A stretch of 64,000 nt of DNA from Crocodylus rhombifer (Eukaryota > Chordata > Crocodylia > Crocodylidae), in the NCBI GenBank assembly GCA_038503035.1, contig JAVSML010020758.1, positions 202,322-266,321 on the forward strand. The letters run 5' to 3'. Every line of letters begins with the position of its first letter. Position 1 is the first letter of the stretch. Of the stretch, positions 1 to 12,999 are shown in pieces. Made by a program: the position numbers and the translations under genes. A model generated the notes under the pieces. It ran no database searches. It was not told the origin of the DNA and saw only the letters and a program-made list of their open reading frames with translations.

Positions 1-505
1 AGGACATTGATTCTTTTGCTTTATTTAGCACCAGTGTATCTTCATCTAGAATAGTGTGTCCAGTTTTGGGCCCTACACTTCAAGACAAAATAGAGTTCAG
101 AGAAAAGCAACAAAAATGATTAGTAATCTGGGAAACATGGCTTATGAGGAAGGCTGAAGAGGACTGTTTTAGTTTAAAGAAGAAAAGATTGAGGGGTGAT
201 TTAATTTGAGTTGATAATGGTTTTCAAATACCTGAAGGGTGCTTATAGAGATGATGGTGTCTGCAGAGGACAGGATAAGGAGTAATAATCTTAAATTGCA
301 GCAAGGGAAATTTAGGTTGGATATTATGGTGGATAACCACTAGGAGGGTGGTTAAGCGTTGGAACAGGCTACTCAGAGATGTTGTGGAATCTCCATCCTT
401 AGAACAGGTTACACAAACACTCGCCTGGGATGGTTTAGTCAGGGGGTTGGACTAGATGACCTCCTGAGGTTCATTCGAGACCTTCTTTTCTATGATTCTA
501 TGATT
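1..505 (+). mobile_element. CR1 LINE, 3' end (end of ORF2 plus tail)
   Basis: This is the 3' part of a CR1 non-LTR retrotransposon in the + direction, cut by the left edge of the window. The start resembles the end of the CR1 reverse-transcriptase ORF (words for a gene end equivalent to 'SVLGPTLQDKIEFREKQQK'-like text, heavily broken by stops). It then runs through the typical 3' untranslated text with 'ggttggactagatgacctcctgaggt' type wording and stops in the tail words tatgattctatgatt at about 491-505, which is the CR1 3' signature of sauropsids. No intact protein remains. Family assignment is confident; the 5' limit lies outside the window. Confidence 0.85.
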
Positions 506-2523
506 TGCTGATCTTTCTTTTCTACTTTGATAAGATTTACAGTGGGAGTAATGATTTGATCCTAAATTATCCCAGTAGAATTATAACCTACTGATGTGGC
601 ACAGCTAGGTAGCTCACTGAAAACTGCAGGGGAGAGATTCATATCTCAGAAATACATCCTTATTTCACTGAGTAGTAGCTTACATCCTGAGTAGTCTCTT
701 GCATATCAATGACTAAGTGAGATAGTCTGCAATACAAGTGAGGGAAGTGAGGGTGGCAAAAACCACAAAGTGTCCTGTGTACTTTAAATAAAGAAACTCT
801 AGGCAGAAAATGAATTTTCCCTATGGTGTTTGTTTTCTGAGCATGGTAAACTCATAGAACAAGAGAAGCTGTCAAAGGACCTTGTAGACAAAAATTAACA
901 ATAATAACAGCAATCATGAGTTAGACATTTTTTTGGCAAGAGAGTTATTAGTGAGCATATGGTGAGGTGGGATGGATTCACTTTCAAAGAGCTCCAAAGA
1001 TTCTCTTTCAAATAGGGTCAAATTTTCAAATGTTAGCAAAGTGAGAGACTTCTGGAATGGCTGGCTTGACTGAAACTTCAAAATAACCAAGTGTGTCTGC
1101 AGCACAGTTAGTACACTCATGGATATATTCACTGAACTGACCATTTGTGCAAGCATGCTTTTGAAGGCACAGTAAATGCACATGAGCCTACTGCACCCTT
1201 TTAAAAATATTTCCTTCATAAAATGTATATTCCATCTTCTATTTTCTCTTTCAACCCTAAATAGCCAAAGATGATTCCAATAATATCAAAAATAGAGTTG
1301 GTAACATTTTCATGTAAAGTGAGCCTCAGTTTACTGTGATGGTTAAAGATCTTCTGTCCTGAGATGTGTGCCCAAATAGGGCAGGCAAAATCATCTCTTT
1401 CCATCCAGCACAATGTCCACTGGGTGAATAATATCATCTTCTTTCCCTTGTGTGCTCTCTCTCTCTTCTTCTCTCAAATTTCCTTTTATTTGCAAATCTG
1501 GTATACTGGATCTGACAGTTTTAATGAAGATATGCTATAGACATTGACAAGAGCAAGTATTCCAGAAGAGCTCTGCCAAAATAAATGAAATAAAACTTGC
1601 TCTGCTATTAATTGCTGAAAGTGATCCCTAAAATGTAAATTCCTGTTAGGCTGTGCATCACACAGTAGTTAAATCTGCTTAAACCTCAAAATGCAGTAGT
1701 GATTTAAAAAAAAAAGTGAAAACAGACAGAAATGGATGCAGAGACTTGAAAAATGTAGCCCACTACCAAGAGGGCAGTATAGCATAATACTTTATAAAGA
1801 TAATGCAGGAATTGGTAATACATGGGGTTTTTTCTGTTTATTAGCTGGAGCTGAATAGAAGAGCATGCCCATGACTTACCTTTGGGAACACTTTGTATTA
1901 TGGCTCCCCAAAGACTTTATGTTGATGCTACATGATTGGAGTAATAGACAAGATTGTTTATACTACAGTTATAGTTTTCCCTAGTTAACCTTGTCACCAC
2001 CTCAAGGTCTCCATCCATTTGGGATTGGGTCTGATGACGTTTTGTTCCTGCCAGAAATAACTTTGGATCAGAAGGATGACTGCAAGAGCAACAAAAGTCA
2101 TTGCCTTTTGGGATAGTGAGTGCACTGTCAATAATTCTTTCCCAGCCCCTGTTGATCTTTAGAGGGCAAGACACTTTTTAATCAATACATTTTCTGGATT
2201 AATATATCAACAGATATATACCTACATAAAGGTGTATTTTCAAATTATTATTCATGGTTATTGTCACAAGATTCACAAGGTATTCTATGGCTAGCTCTCA
2301 GTGCTTTGGAAAGGTATCTTTAGGTTTCAGAGCTATTTTTTTCACATAATATTTGAACAATATTCAGGCTCATTATTTAAAATAATGTTTAATTGCAATA
2401 GCTATTGAATTGTACTGGGCATAATACTACCATCTAGAATGGATAAACGATTTTGAACACTGAATCCACAGAAGTAATACGTGGGAAGTCTGCTGCTCTG
2501 AAAGTTACACCAGTGTACTGTTC
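506..2523. other. Unassigned AT-rich intergenic DNA
   Basis: No gene, RNA or repeat boundary could be recognised. The open frames here (about 70-100 codons) match nothing familiar and lack splice or codon-bias support. Confidence 0.5.
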
Positions 2524-2580
2524 CTGATCTGAAGCCCATTAAAGGACAGATCCCATTAATTGACTGACTTTTGGATCAGG
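2524..2580. repeat. Imperfect palindromic amniote-type repeat
   Basis: The left end reads tgatctgaagccc and the right end reads ttttggatcagg, so the two ends pair as an imperfect inverted repeat around a short centre. The same layout recurs at 8541-8603 and 45851-45923. Such '...GATCC-AAAGCCCATT...' palindromes are common in amniote genomes; the family name is not asserted. Confidence 0.5.
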
Positions 2581-5500
2581 CTTTCTATGTACTAAATAAG
2601 GGTGCTTGACCTGCAGTCAGATAGTTTACATCACATATTATGTGTAGTATTCACAAAGATGTCTGTTCTATGAAATGAGGACCATTTCCCATTTTATAAG
2701 CTAAGGAAGCCTCTGACAGTCTCTTATATTCCTTTTATTAACATAATTACCAATCTCAGGTACTCTGGCATTCAAAAACTCATGTGATTTTTAAGAAAAA
2801 CAAATGAAGGTATAAAAAATTCTACAGACTGGGAAATGCCAAGGAAATGCTTAAGAGATGTGTAGAGATCTCAGACATATTGGCAGCCTGCCAGGAATCT
2901 AGTCTCTGGACAGGAAGTAGTTTCCAATTTCCTTGCAGTTCAAGGTAACACAGTTATTAAAATAAACACTTTAAAAATTGTTAAGAAATTAGTACTAATT
3001 AGATGTTCATTTCTGGGGGAGAAGGAAAGAAGTAAGTTGGGAATTTCTAATGGGTAAAATGGTTTGAACAAGAATAATAAAATATTTAAGCATATAAAAT
3101 GACTGTTTAGGATAATTAGTTCAATTTTATGTTATTCACTGAAGAAATAGCTTAGGTTAGCAATGACATTTTGTAAACTCAGCATGCATATAACATTGGG
3201 GAAACAAGACAAAAAATTAAAAATCCTTTTATTGGACTGGACATAGGAAAGTAAAATAAACCCTACATAATTCCATTAGACAAGAACCCTTAAGGAGTTA
3301 CATAGCTGAGGATATTTGTGATGAAATATAGAGATTTTATAGGTTTAAACAGGTTTAAATCCAGCCTTACTGGTTGAGAGTAAAAAAGTAATGTTTAACT
3401 GGTGTTAACCTCTTTGCCATAAGACTTCCAGTTCTTTGGTTAAGGTATTAAACACCCTGGGGAGAACCTAGTAATTTCTGGGGAAGGACATGCGAACAAG
3501 TTACTTCAAGGTAAGATAGAGCGTGAACTATTCTGATTTTGTACACTCCACAGTAAATGCGAGGCAGTTAACCCTGCTTGCACTGAGACAGAAACTACTT
3601 AGCATTTACTGCGGGTAAGAGTATTGATAAAGATAGTCATTAGTTACTGTGGAGTAGCTGACATGCTGTAAATTCATGCCCATCTTACCTTATGGTAATT
3701 TTTCCATTTGCCTATACCTTCAGAGGTCAAGGAATGTCAGGGTTATTTGCTTATACAAACAAAAGCAGGCTGCTCTTTTAACTAGATAGATTTGCTAAAA
3801 ACAGCAATGGGAATATTTTTTGACAGAAATGGTGTATTGCCTTTTAATTTATAAGCACAGAGAGATGCTACGAGACAAAAATAAGGGTCTCTCAAACTTA
3901 CAAAATTGTCATGATGGATCATTCTAGGTTTTCCGAATGGCTGAATTTAAAACTGTGAAAATGGCCAGGCAGTTATCAGGGACCTAATTCTGTGATAAGC
4001 CAACCATATGAGTAACTTGGCTGCATGCTAAGATTGTCAGCAGGGTGAAAATACAGACTCCCTAGCCACTACATGCTCAGGAGAACAGCAGTCCTTTTGC
4101 TGTGAAAAACTAATACACTTAATGTACATAATATGCATGCTGTGAAAAAAATAATATATGTAATCATGGCTCCATCAGCAGTATGTTCACATTGGTCAGC
4201 CTTCACCCACAGAGTTGCATGCTGTGTCATACAGGGAAGGACTATTGAGTTTACGCATAGTTTCCATAGATTCAAAAGTGAAATCTCTGTCAGGCCTTCT
4301 GCAAAGCCCAGCCCACTGAGGAGTCTGTTTGTTTCACATCCTGTGGGTTGTTGTGCCCTTTCTTGTAAGGTGCCTTCAGTTTTCTTGGGTAGAGCAGCAT
4401 ATAAATCTAATGAATAAATGAACTGATAAATTATTTATTTACATGGTAGGTCCTGCATTCAGTCCCTGACTTTTAAGGCCAAACTGCCCTTGTTCTGTAC
4501 CCAAGATTATGTTTAAAAGGCAAATTATGGATGATGAATGCTCATTTAAATTGTTATTTATTTGGAACTTGTCTTGGTGCTCTCTCTTAATGCAGCTGAA
4601 CAGTGTAAAATCTGCTTAGGCTTTTTAGCATTGGGTTAACCCTTAGTTGATGGGAGAAAAAGAATATTAGGGAAGATAATTTATATGAAGATTTTGCTTT
4701 CATGTGAATTTAATTAGAACCTTCCCCTTAAGCCAGTTGGATGAGCAACAATTTGAGAGAAACAGACAGACTCTGTAAATGTGCAGAAGGGAGAGGACAG
4801 CATTTGCTTGCTGTTCAGTGGCCCATGTGTAATAAGCTGGCAGGTTCCATCCAGTTCCTACTGGACAAATGTCTACATTAACAATTCTCTTCCCCCAGCT
4901 GCACATTTGGAAGTTTCAGCAAAAAGGCCAAGGCCTGAATTAACCAAGAATCCTATCCTTTCATATTTTTATAAGCATATGCAAAGATGCTTGTGGATAT
5001 AGGAATGAGATCCATGTTATAAATGAATTTCATGAATATACTGATGTGCCATTGACCACTTCACCTGCCTTCTGTCGACTAATCCATTTCAATGAAACTC
5101 ATTTAAATGTTCTAAGCCCTTCGCCAGGCAGCATTTGCTTCTAGTCCAACAAAGCCATAAAGTTATCATACTTTAAGACTGAATTTTGTGTGTAGAAGAG
5201 GTATTTCAGATGTTCCTGTAGCATAAGATTGGTTGTAATGAAAGTATGCTTCTGCTGCTTCTGCAGTGCTTCTGACACTAAGGAGCCTGGTCTCACCCAT
5301 CTGCTTCTGCTATTCCGAAAATGAGGTAGTAAAACCACCTTTGCCACTGCTTTCAAGCACGCTAGACACTAGACCCAATCAGAACACCTGAGGCTCCTCG
5401 CTTTATATGGGGGAATGGCTGCAAGTTATCTTTTAATAACAATTTAAAAACTCTTAAATTCCTAAAAAAAAAATTCTGTAAATAAATACAGCATACACAA

Positions 5501-6189
5501 ATAACCAGGTAGTGTGATGTGGTAAAAAAGTTTTATTGTATTCATTTGGGATTTCTGACTCACTTTTGGCTTCAGCACTCATGAATAAAGCATCCATTCC
5601 CAAAATTCATGTTGATAAAACATTTGCACCAAACCACACACAATTTTATATTCCCCTAAACTTTGATGTACAACTACCACCACATAGGGAAATTATCAGC
5701 CTTCCTTCAATGCACTGAATTTTGATTTTGCTGTGAAAATAATGTATAGCAGGGTTTTTAAATAACATTTCATATACAACCTATTGATCAGACTGTCAGA
5801 ACGACTCCAGCCCCATTGAATCTTTCTACTATTGAAAAGGAGCTGACACGTTAATGCAATTGGCCAGCCAGAGTCTTGTTAAACAAAGAGAAATCCCTAA
5901 CTTGGCTGGGTCCTTACTACATCTTTCCTGGCTCTTGGTGTAAAGGGGCTAAAGAGTGCAAGCAATTGGCAAGGAAGAAGACAGCACGATTGGAGTGCCC
6001 TTGTACTCCAGCAGACTTCAGATAGTATATTAGTTGCTCGGAAATTAAGTCAATTGCCACAGCCTACAACAGCCAGAGGCTTTTGTAAAACATGCTGTGC
6101 TTGAGGATGGTGTAGAGGGGTGACGTAGAACATGGAACCACAAACTCTTTTATTTCTTCCTCTCAGTATTGCCCGGTGTTTATTTAATG
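2581..6189. other. Unassigned intergenic DNA with one LINE/SINE-like tail
   Basis: Mostly unique-looking AT-rich sequence. At about 4350-4420 the text 'gtaaggtgcc', 'gtagagcagcatataaat' and 'gaataaatgaa' resembles the 3' tail shared by several vertebrate LINE/SINE families, but the matching part is too short to classify. Nothing else is supported. Confidence 0.4.
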
Positions 6190-6197
6190 CTATTGAG

Positions 6198-6880
6198 TAG
6201 GGCTATGCAAAGCTTTGGTTGCTGATTTGATTTGGCAGAGATTTGGCCCAATTCGGCGGGTAAATCTCTGAATCTGAATCAAATCAGGAGACCCTTTAAT
6301 TTCTCTGAATTGAATCAGAACCCTCTGAATCAATTTGGAAAGATTTGATGATTTGGACATAGACATAACTTTATATGTTTTTTCTACAAACCTCAAGGTA
6401 CCAGGTGGCTCGTGAACACTGTGATGGTGGGGCAGAGGGAGCATCTCATGGGGTGGGGGGCAGTGCACTCGGCAGCTGACCTGGAAGTGGACCAGAAGCA
6501 CTTCTAGTCCACTTCTGGGGCCGCCGCAGAGCAGTGCCCTGGCTCGGCGACTGGTGCCTCTTGGTCTGGGGGGGCACCTGGGGTCCCCCTGTGGCCAGTT
6601 GCCAAGCTGGGGAGCCACGGGGACCCTCCCCACGCTCATGTGGGACACTCCATCCACCCCACCATCTCAGCATTCATGAGCTGTGCCTGGTGCCTTGAAG
6701 TATGTAGAAAAAACATTTAAATCTGTGTCTATGGCTGAATCTCTGATTCTCCAAATCAGAACTGAATCTTCAGATTTAGCTGAATCAAATTGGGACAGTG
6801 ATCTGAATCAACGAATCGAATCCCTGTCCCCTGAATTGGTCCGAATCTGAATTGAATACGGCCTGCTTCGCACATCCCTA
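6198..6880. mobile_element. hAT-type foldback element (683 bp) with perfect 8-bp TSD
   Basis: The element starts TAGGGCTATGC and ends GCACATCCCTA, and it is flanked by a perfect 8-bp duplication, ctattgag, at 6190-6197 and 6881-6888. TAGGG termini and 8-bp duplications are hallmarks of the hAT superfamily. The arms fold back far inside: the region around 6350-6415 is the inverted partner of about 6675-6745 (shared words around 'ttttttctaca' and 'caaggyaccagg'). Both arms are packed with degenerate GAATC/TGAATT words. The centre (about 6420-6660) is GC-rich and has chance open frames only. No transposase is visible, so this is a non-autonomous copy. A sister copy begins at 63425. Confidence 0.85.
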
Positions 6881-7145
6881 CTATTGAGGATTGAACCTTG
6901 TACACATAGTGTTACAACTTTATCAAGCTAGAACAGTACACAGTGAGTCTTCATTCTTTTTTGATGTTATTTATTTTTTAATCAACTCAAACTTATATAT
7001 CAACAAAAAAGACCAATTTCTAATTTCTTAATGTGATCAAGAAATTTTTTTCCACACTCTCATAACTTTACAAACTACTTTGTATTTTAGATGTCACATG
7101 AAGTAACATCTGCTAACTCCCTAACCCAGTCCACCACTACTGGGC

Positions 7146-7919
7146 TAAGTACAGACAGTCAAACAGCCCGAGGCTGAATCAATTAAGTTTTTGGCATTTA
7201 GCCTAAGCTGCAGAGATTTAAACTGAGAAACAACAGGACAGAGATGTTTGGGTTTTTTTGGAAATGCAGCCACAAGCTTGCAATGGCTTGGGCCAGAAGC
7301 CAGGGGACACTAGAGCATGGCTCCTTGGCATGTAGCCAGCATTGGCTGTGTGTTCACTTCCTCTTCCTGCTGCGTCTGAGGTCTCTGGGATTTGCAATCT
7401 AGAATTACAGCAGCAGGACTCTGCAGGGTTGGTCATTACTTCCTCTTCCTGCTTCCAGGTGCCTCTGGGATTTGTAGTGCACAGTTGCAGCCAGCAATAT
7501 ATTTTTAGCAGGGCAGGGCAACTCTGTACTTTAACCCTCCTCCTGGGTCCCAGACCCCAGTCAGGGTTTGCCAGAGGGTGGTGTGTGGGGGGGGGGAGGG
7601 GCAGTCTCTGCCTCCCTTCCCTCCCCCGCACCCTGCAACCCTTCTCTGCTGAAACAGAGAGCCCAGCCCAGGGCTGCAGAGCATGCTGAGATGCTGGGGG
7701 ACTGTGATTTAACTTGAACCAGGAAGGGATTAGGGACAGAAATTTGATAAATTGGTTTGACCCAAATCAGTTAAGTCTGATATGACATTCAACCAGGTTT
7801 ATCTTAAATCAGTTTCAGCCATTTTGAAATGGGTTTATTTACACTGAACTTCTGTTCTGTTACAGGTTTACACCAGTTTTTGATGACTTAAGCTAGTTTA
7901 TGTGCAACTTGCGTCCCTA
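7146..7919. mobile_element. Terminal-inverted-repeat MITE, copy 1 (reverse of 29486)
   Basis: The left end reads TAAGTACAGACAGTC and the right end, read inverted, begins TAGGGACGCAAGTTG. The end text matches the copy at 29486-29970 in opposite orientation: the inverted 7830-7919 parallels 29486-29580 ('acagaagttcagtg', 'ataaac' words), and 7146-7185 parallels the inverted 29935-29970 ('acagacagtcaaa'). The inverted repeat may reach a few bases further out (gggcta on both sides). No clear target duplication was found, so the superfamily is left open. The GC-rich interior (7340-7690) gives overlapping open frames on both strands that do not look like genes. Confidence 0.65.
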
Positions 7920-8540
7920 GCCCAAGTGACTCATGATCATCCACTGCAGTATCTAAATTCTTTCATGTCTTGTTTCAGTCCTGTATCATTCTTCTCAATC
8001 TCTATAAATTAACTTTTTGTGACTAATATTGATTATCTCATCCATATTAATTTTTTTCAGTCCTTTAAGTGTGCTTGCTTCTGCTAGTATCGTAGTATTA
8101 TGTATTGTATATGAGCGATATATTGTAATGAGCTAATCAATTCCTGCCTTTCCAAACATTTTACTAAGCCAACACCTCCAAGCTTTCTAATGTCCAATAT
8201 CACTGTAAACTGTTTTAAACACAATGATTTGTCATTTGCATTCCAAAACATTTTATTGCTCTAATAGCTTTGATTAAATGACAACACTTGATTGCTTCAT
8301 TTTTTCCCCAAAATAGTGTTTTCTGTCACCATTTCTAGTAGCTGGGATTCTCTTAAGCATTTTAGAATTTATAGGCCCCTGGTAGAGAGCTTTTTCTTGG
8401 TACTATTAATGAGTTTTGTAAACTGCTGACTATCGTAATGATGCATTTTGTATGTTTTCTCTATTGACTTTATACAGGTACCAGACTATGCGTGTTTCTG
8501 TATTATACTTGTTCACAAGTATACTTGTTCTCCAGGTGTA
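7920..8540. other. Unassigned AT-rich intergenic DNA
   Basis: No recognisable gene or repeat. Confidence 0.5.
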
Positions 8541-8603
8541 TGATCCCAAAGTTCAGTGATGTCAAGGAAAAGACTCCCATTGATTTCACTGAGTTTGGGA
8601 TCA
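8541..8603. repeat. Palindromic amniote-type repeat, best-preserved copy
   Basis: The ends TGATCCCAAA and TTTGGGATCA are exact inverted complements, 63 bp from end to end. The interior carries the paired words 'gatgtcaagg' and 'cccattgattt'. It belongs to the same family as 2524-2580 and 45851-45923. Confidence 0.6.
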
Positions 8604-11600
8604 ATCCCAAGATAGTAACCATTATAAGTACGTCACCTGCGGAGAAGGTTTGCATACAATATGCTTCTCCTTCCAGCCTCCCCTCCTGTGGGGAGCATCA
8701 TCTCTGAGGAAGGCCATGCTAAATTTCTGTCACTTCCTTCCTCTGCGGTTTGACCTAGGAACAAACTGTTTCTCTTTGACCTGGAGCCATAGGATCCTTA
8801 ATAGTCAAGCTGCAATGTGGATATCAAAAGAAGAAACCTCTCTCTCACCCCCAGGCCTGCCAACATTACTTATGTGGTATTATCCTGGTATATGAAGGGT
8901 GTTTAGTGATGAAGAAAGGATGAATATACTGGGGGATTCTGAAGGTGTAGCCCCTGGAGAGAAACTAACCAGGCTTAATCTTTGTGGTTTCTGCAATAGT
9001 TTCCTTCCTTTTCTGTTCCACATATTTTCATGAAAATTAAGACATCTTTTTTTTTCAAATCACTGAAATTTATAAAAGTTCCCTTTTCAGCACACGTAGA
9101 AGGTTTGACTGCTGCTCTGTGCTCAGCATAAATAGACAATAATCAGTCTGGAATTTTCCCTAAACACTATGATGCACTTTATATATAATATATTAAGGAA
9201 ACACTTTATTTAATTTTAGAGCCCTAACATACTAAAGGTATACAGTCTTTGATACTGTGAACAACCGCATGAATACCTAATGTTCTGAATGCTATTAACT
9301 AGTTCTTTCTGCCTAAGAAACTAAAATATAGCTCCTGCTTTGCTAATAGATATGTTAACAGGAAGACACTGAAGATAAAACCTGTAACTTGGCTTCTTCA
9401 GACGGTGAGCTCTGAGAAATATGGACTAATACTATAAATACCTGACTATGCATGAACTATTGTTAAATTGGAAAGCATAGTCTTAAATGTTCAGTACCTT
9501 TAGGATACTTATCTATCATAGGATCTATTTAAATCTCATTAATCAAATAAAGGAGATGTTGCTTTAAGCTATTAGTATACAAGTGTGAGATAAATTCAGT
9601 TCCACTGAGAGATGTAATCAGATAATCCTAATTACTTTCAGAAATTCATGTTTGTGTGATCATTTTTTGGTTCAGGAAATGGCTAATTCATAACAAACTA
9701 TATGAAACGGCTAACCACAGCATATGATTCTGAGGTCAAAATAAATCTAGGTTAATAAAAGAGTGGAGTAATATGAACATTTACAAAGACAAGGTGAAGA
9801 ATTGGGAATGAATGAAGATGTAGGTCCAGTTTTGTTTGCTTTTGCAAGACATGAGATGAAGTTTATCTTTGTATTGTTGAGTGAACAATAACTGCAGGCA
9901 CCTTACCTTTAACCATCTGTCACAAAGTTGTGACCTATTTCTTTTAGTTTTCTGCTAATACATATCCTCTGTTAATGAAAGTAAATACCTGTAAAAACGT
10001 TACACCAGCTCTTGAGTTTTAAGTACTGGAAAGGAAACTTGTCAGCTAGGGTTACTGAATTCTAGATCAAGATATTTTGTCTTGCAGTATGCAAAGTCCT
10101 CAACAATGATAAAAAAACTTTCCTTCGGATTCTCACTGGATAACTTTTCACTGCCCACCTTAGCCTAGTGACTCCTGCCATGGCTCACTGGAGTGTCAGG
10201 AGATAGGTTTTTCAGGGTTCTACAGTTCTATATAATATTGCTACTAATATTTCAGTTAGTACAACAGCTATCTTATGCCTCCTTGTTTAAATCTTCTGGT
10301 GGTAGCAAAAAAGCCTAGAGAATTGATTCTAGTCTGCCGCAGTTGTGTGGGGCTGCTAACTCTGCACAAAAAGCAGTGGCTTGTGAGGTAGGCTTCTCAG
10401 TGCAAACATGATGCTAGGAGGGTTTGCGAAAGACAGCCCCAAACCATCCCTCTTTCACGCAACCATAACGGAACCTAAATGTATAAAAGCTACACTCAGT
10501 ATGAATTAAATTGTAAGAATATGTTTCCTGACTTCAGATACATTTTATGTTTTACTTTTATTCCAAAACACTAGTCAGTGTAACTAACTGTGCAAATAGA
10601 ACAAATAATTTCATGTTTACTTTTTTAAATATCTTATTAAAAATCTATCATTCTATTGGACATTACAGTGATGAGCTCATACCAAATTCAGAAACAAAGG
10701 TTGTATGAGGAATTCATGAGATGACATATTGACAGCTGCAATTTATTTTTAATTTCCTATTTCTCCATTTCCTCAGCCTTGTTTTTCTTTCTTTTGCTGC
10801 TGTCTGACTTCAATATCAAATATCTTTGGCAGCCTGCAGTGCTGCTACAAGTATTTTTTATAATGGACTTCAGCCAAAGCCAGTGTTAGGCAACAATCCA
10901 AAAACATACACCAGCTAAATGGTGTAAAGTAACCATTATCCTTCATTATCTTTATATCATTTAGCCTCTGTTTGCTTTTTGTTTTTTTGCACCCCTCCCC
11001 CCGAGGAATGACCTCCTTGTCTCATCTAGAAAATGTGCTAATTGTCATTACTCTGATTCTTACCATGAATGATATTTAATTCTCTACTGCTAAAACACAT
11101 AGTAGATAATCTCGTTGTATGTCATAGACTTCATTCTTTATAAGTGTTGAGTGCAAGGACTGTTTGAGATCATATACATTGTATAATCTTTCTAGCTTTC
11201 TGTTTCATAGACAGAAATTATTAATGTGTATTCACTGTTTTTCTGTGCTTATTGTCTTAAAAATGCTACCAAATGCTAGGTATGCATTTGTCTGCAACAT
11301 GTAATGGCTTTAAAATCTGAATATTCAGTGGCTTTATACTCATAGGGCACATTTCCCATGAGAGGGAACAAGCATTTCCCTGGGGACATACATCAGTGGC
11401 ACTAATACTGGCTGTGCCCAAGACAGTAATACTACACTGTCCTGGGTGGGGTAGGGGAGGCTGGGGCCAGCACCGGGGCTGGGGCCAGCCTTACCTGGGG
11501 TCCTGAGGACCTCCGGGGGCTTCAGCCATGGCAATCCAGCAGCACAGAGCCTGCCTGGCAGCTAAAGCATGGCTCTGGCCACAGTCTGTCATGGCACACG

Positions 11601-12046
11601 CTGCCATCACATGTACCAGCCAGCTTCAAGGCATGGTTTTATTTATTTATTATTTTTACATCAGCATGTGCGGTCTGCAGCGGTGCATACTGCATGTCCA
11701 TGCTCATCTGGACATGCCCATAGTGTTTATCCATTATTTTCTCTAATTCTAACCTGCTTTTGGACACATACAAGATCCATTGTGTGGAAGCCAACACCTG
11801 TACACACAGCTTCATTAAGAAGCTGTACAAGACAGTAATCCGGACAGCCAGAAAGTAGTCTTGATTTATATCAGGACTCTGATTTATATATCCCTAACCT
11901 CAAAATTCTACCATTTGTACTACCATGGCCTTTGGATATACTGTGTAAACAAATGTAAGTACTACAGTGCTAGAACTTTAGAATATATGTTGAGGATATT
12001 GGCCCATAAAATATACTTAATTTGAATAAGTGCATGTGATGAGTTT
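8604..12046. other. Unassigned intergenic DNA with a GC-rich patch
   Basis: Mostly AT-rich with no recognisable genes. A GC-rich patch at about 11410-11640 (repeated 'ggggccagc' words) looks like the interior of an unidentified repeat, but no termini were found. Confidence 0.4.
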
Positions 12047-12062
12047 TATATATATATATATA
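12047..12062. repeat. (TA)8 microsatellite
   Basis: Eight uninterrupted TA units inside an AT-rich stretch. Confidence 0.9.
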
Positions 12063-12814
12063 TTTCAAACTATTTCTAACAAAGTTATATGTGTGGACAA
12101 TTCTATTGAGTGCAAAGCTAATTATGTACCCAGAAAATTAGACAGTTTCAAATAAATGTGACATGCTCTGTTTGAACAGGAGTTTATGATTTTTGATTAT
12201 CCTGTGATTTATATTAACAATAGCACTGTCAGTTCAGCATTTCTAAGTATAAGAATCATAGCAGCATTTTCAACATGAAATATTGGGGGAATTACAAGAG
12301 TGAAGCATGGAGAGCCACACAGCCATTTCTCTGAAAATGAATGAGATAATTTTTCACATACAATCTAGATAGGGATAAACCAGATCATACCACTTCTTTA
12401 CAGAGATTCACAGCCTAACAAATCACTGCTCCTTACTTACAAATACATCAGTCAATTGAACTGCAGCCATATAGCACTGGCCAGCTACTGCAAAATCAAT
12501 ATCCTGATCTTGACCTAAAGAAAACATTCAGATGGTTACTAATAGCATTTGAGTATATATATTATTGTAAACTAGCAGTTAGAAGAGAAGACAGAAGTGC
12601 TTGAGGATGTCTGGTTCCATCACTGTATTTAAGACCATGATAAACATATTCATAAGCCAGCGTATTACCATAGAGCTTTATCTAATGATCATAAAAGGAA
12701 CAGCTACTTCCATTTGGTCAATAGGAGGAGACTATATAAATATAAGCCAGGGGACAGTGGTCATCCACATAACAAAAATCAGTTGAGTACAAAATTAGTC
12801 AAACAAAAAGAAGG

Positions 12815-12999
12815 GCCAGTGTTGTGGGGAGGGGGAATACACAGAGGTGTACCTGTCCACTTCTGTACCCAGTTAGCAACTTCACTGCCAGTGGTGACAG
12901 CGGGGCTGGCCGTGCAGTAGCTGCTATATTTGCTCCTCCCTCAACTTAGTGCCTTGGGCTGGTGACCTGGCTCCTCCCTGACTTTTCCTATGCTACTGG
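12815..12999. mobile_element. Possible small hAT-like MITE
   Basis: A GC-rich island that begins near CAGTGTTGTGG and ends CCTATGCTACTG. That end resembles the terminus of the better supported MITEs at 32333-32511 and 55093-55493. No matching 8-bp duplication was found, so this is weak. Confidence 0.35.

Noticed and set aside
4133..4417. A 94-codon + frame
   Set aside because: Its end runs into a LINE/SINE-like tail and it overlaps an antisense frame; no protein family recognised.
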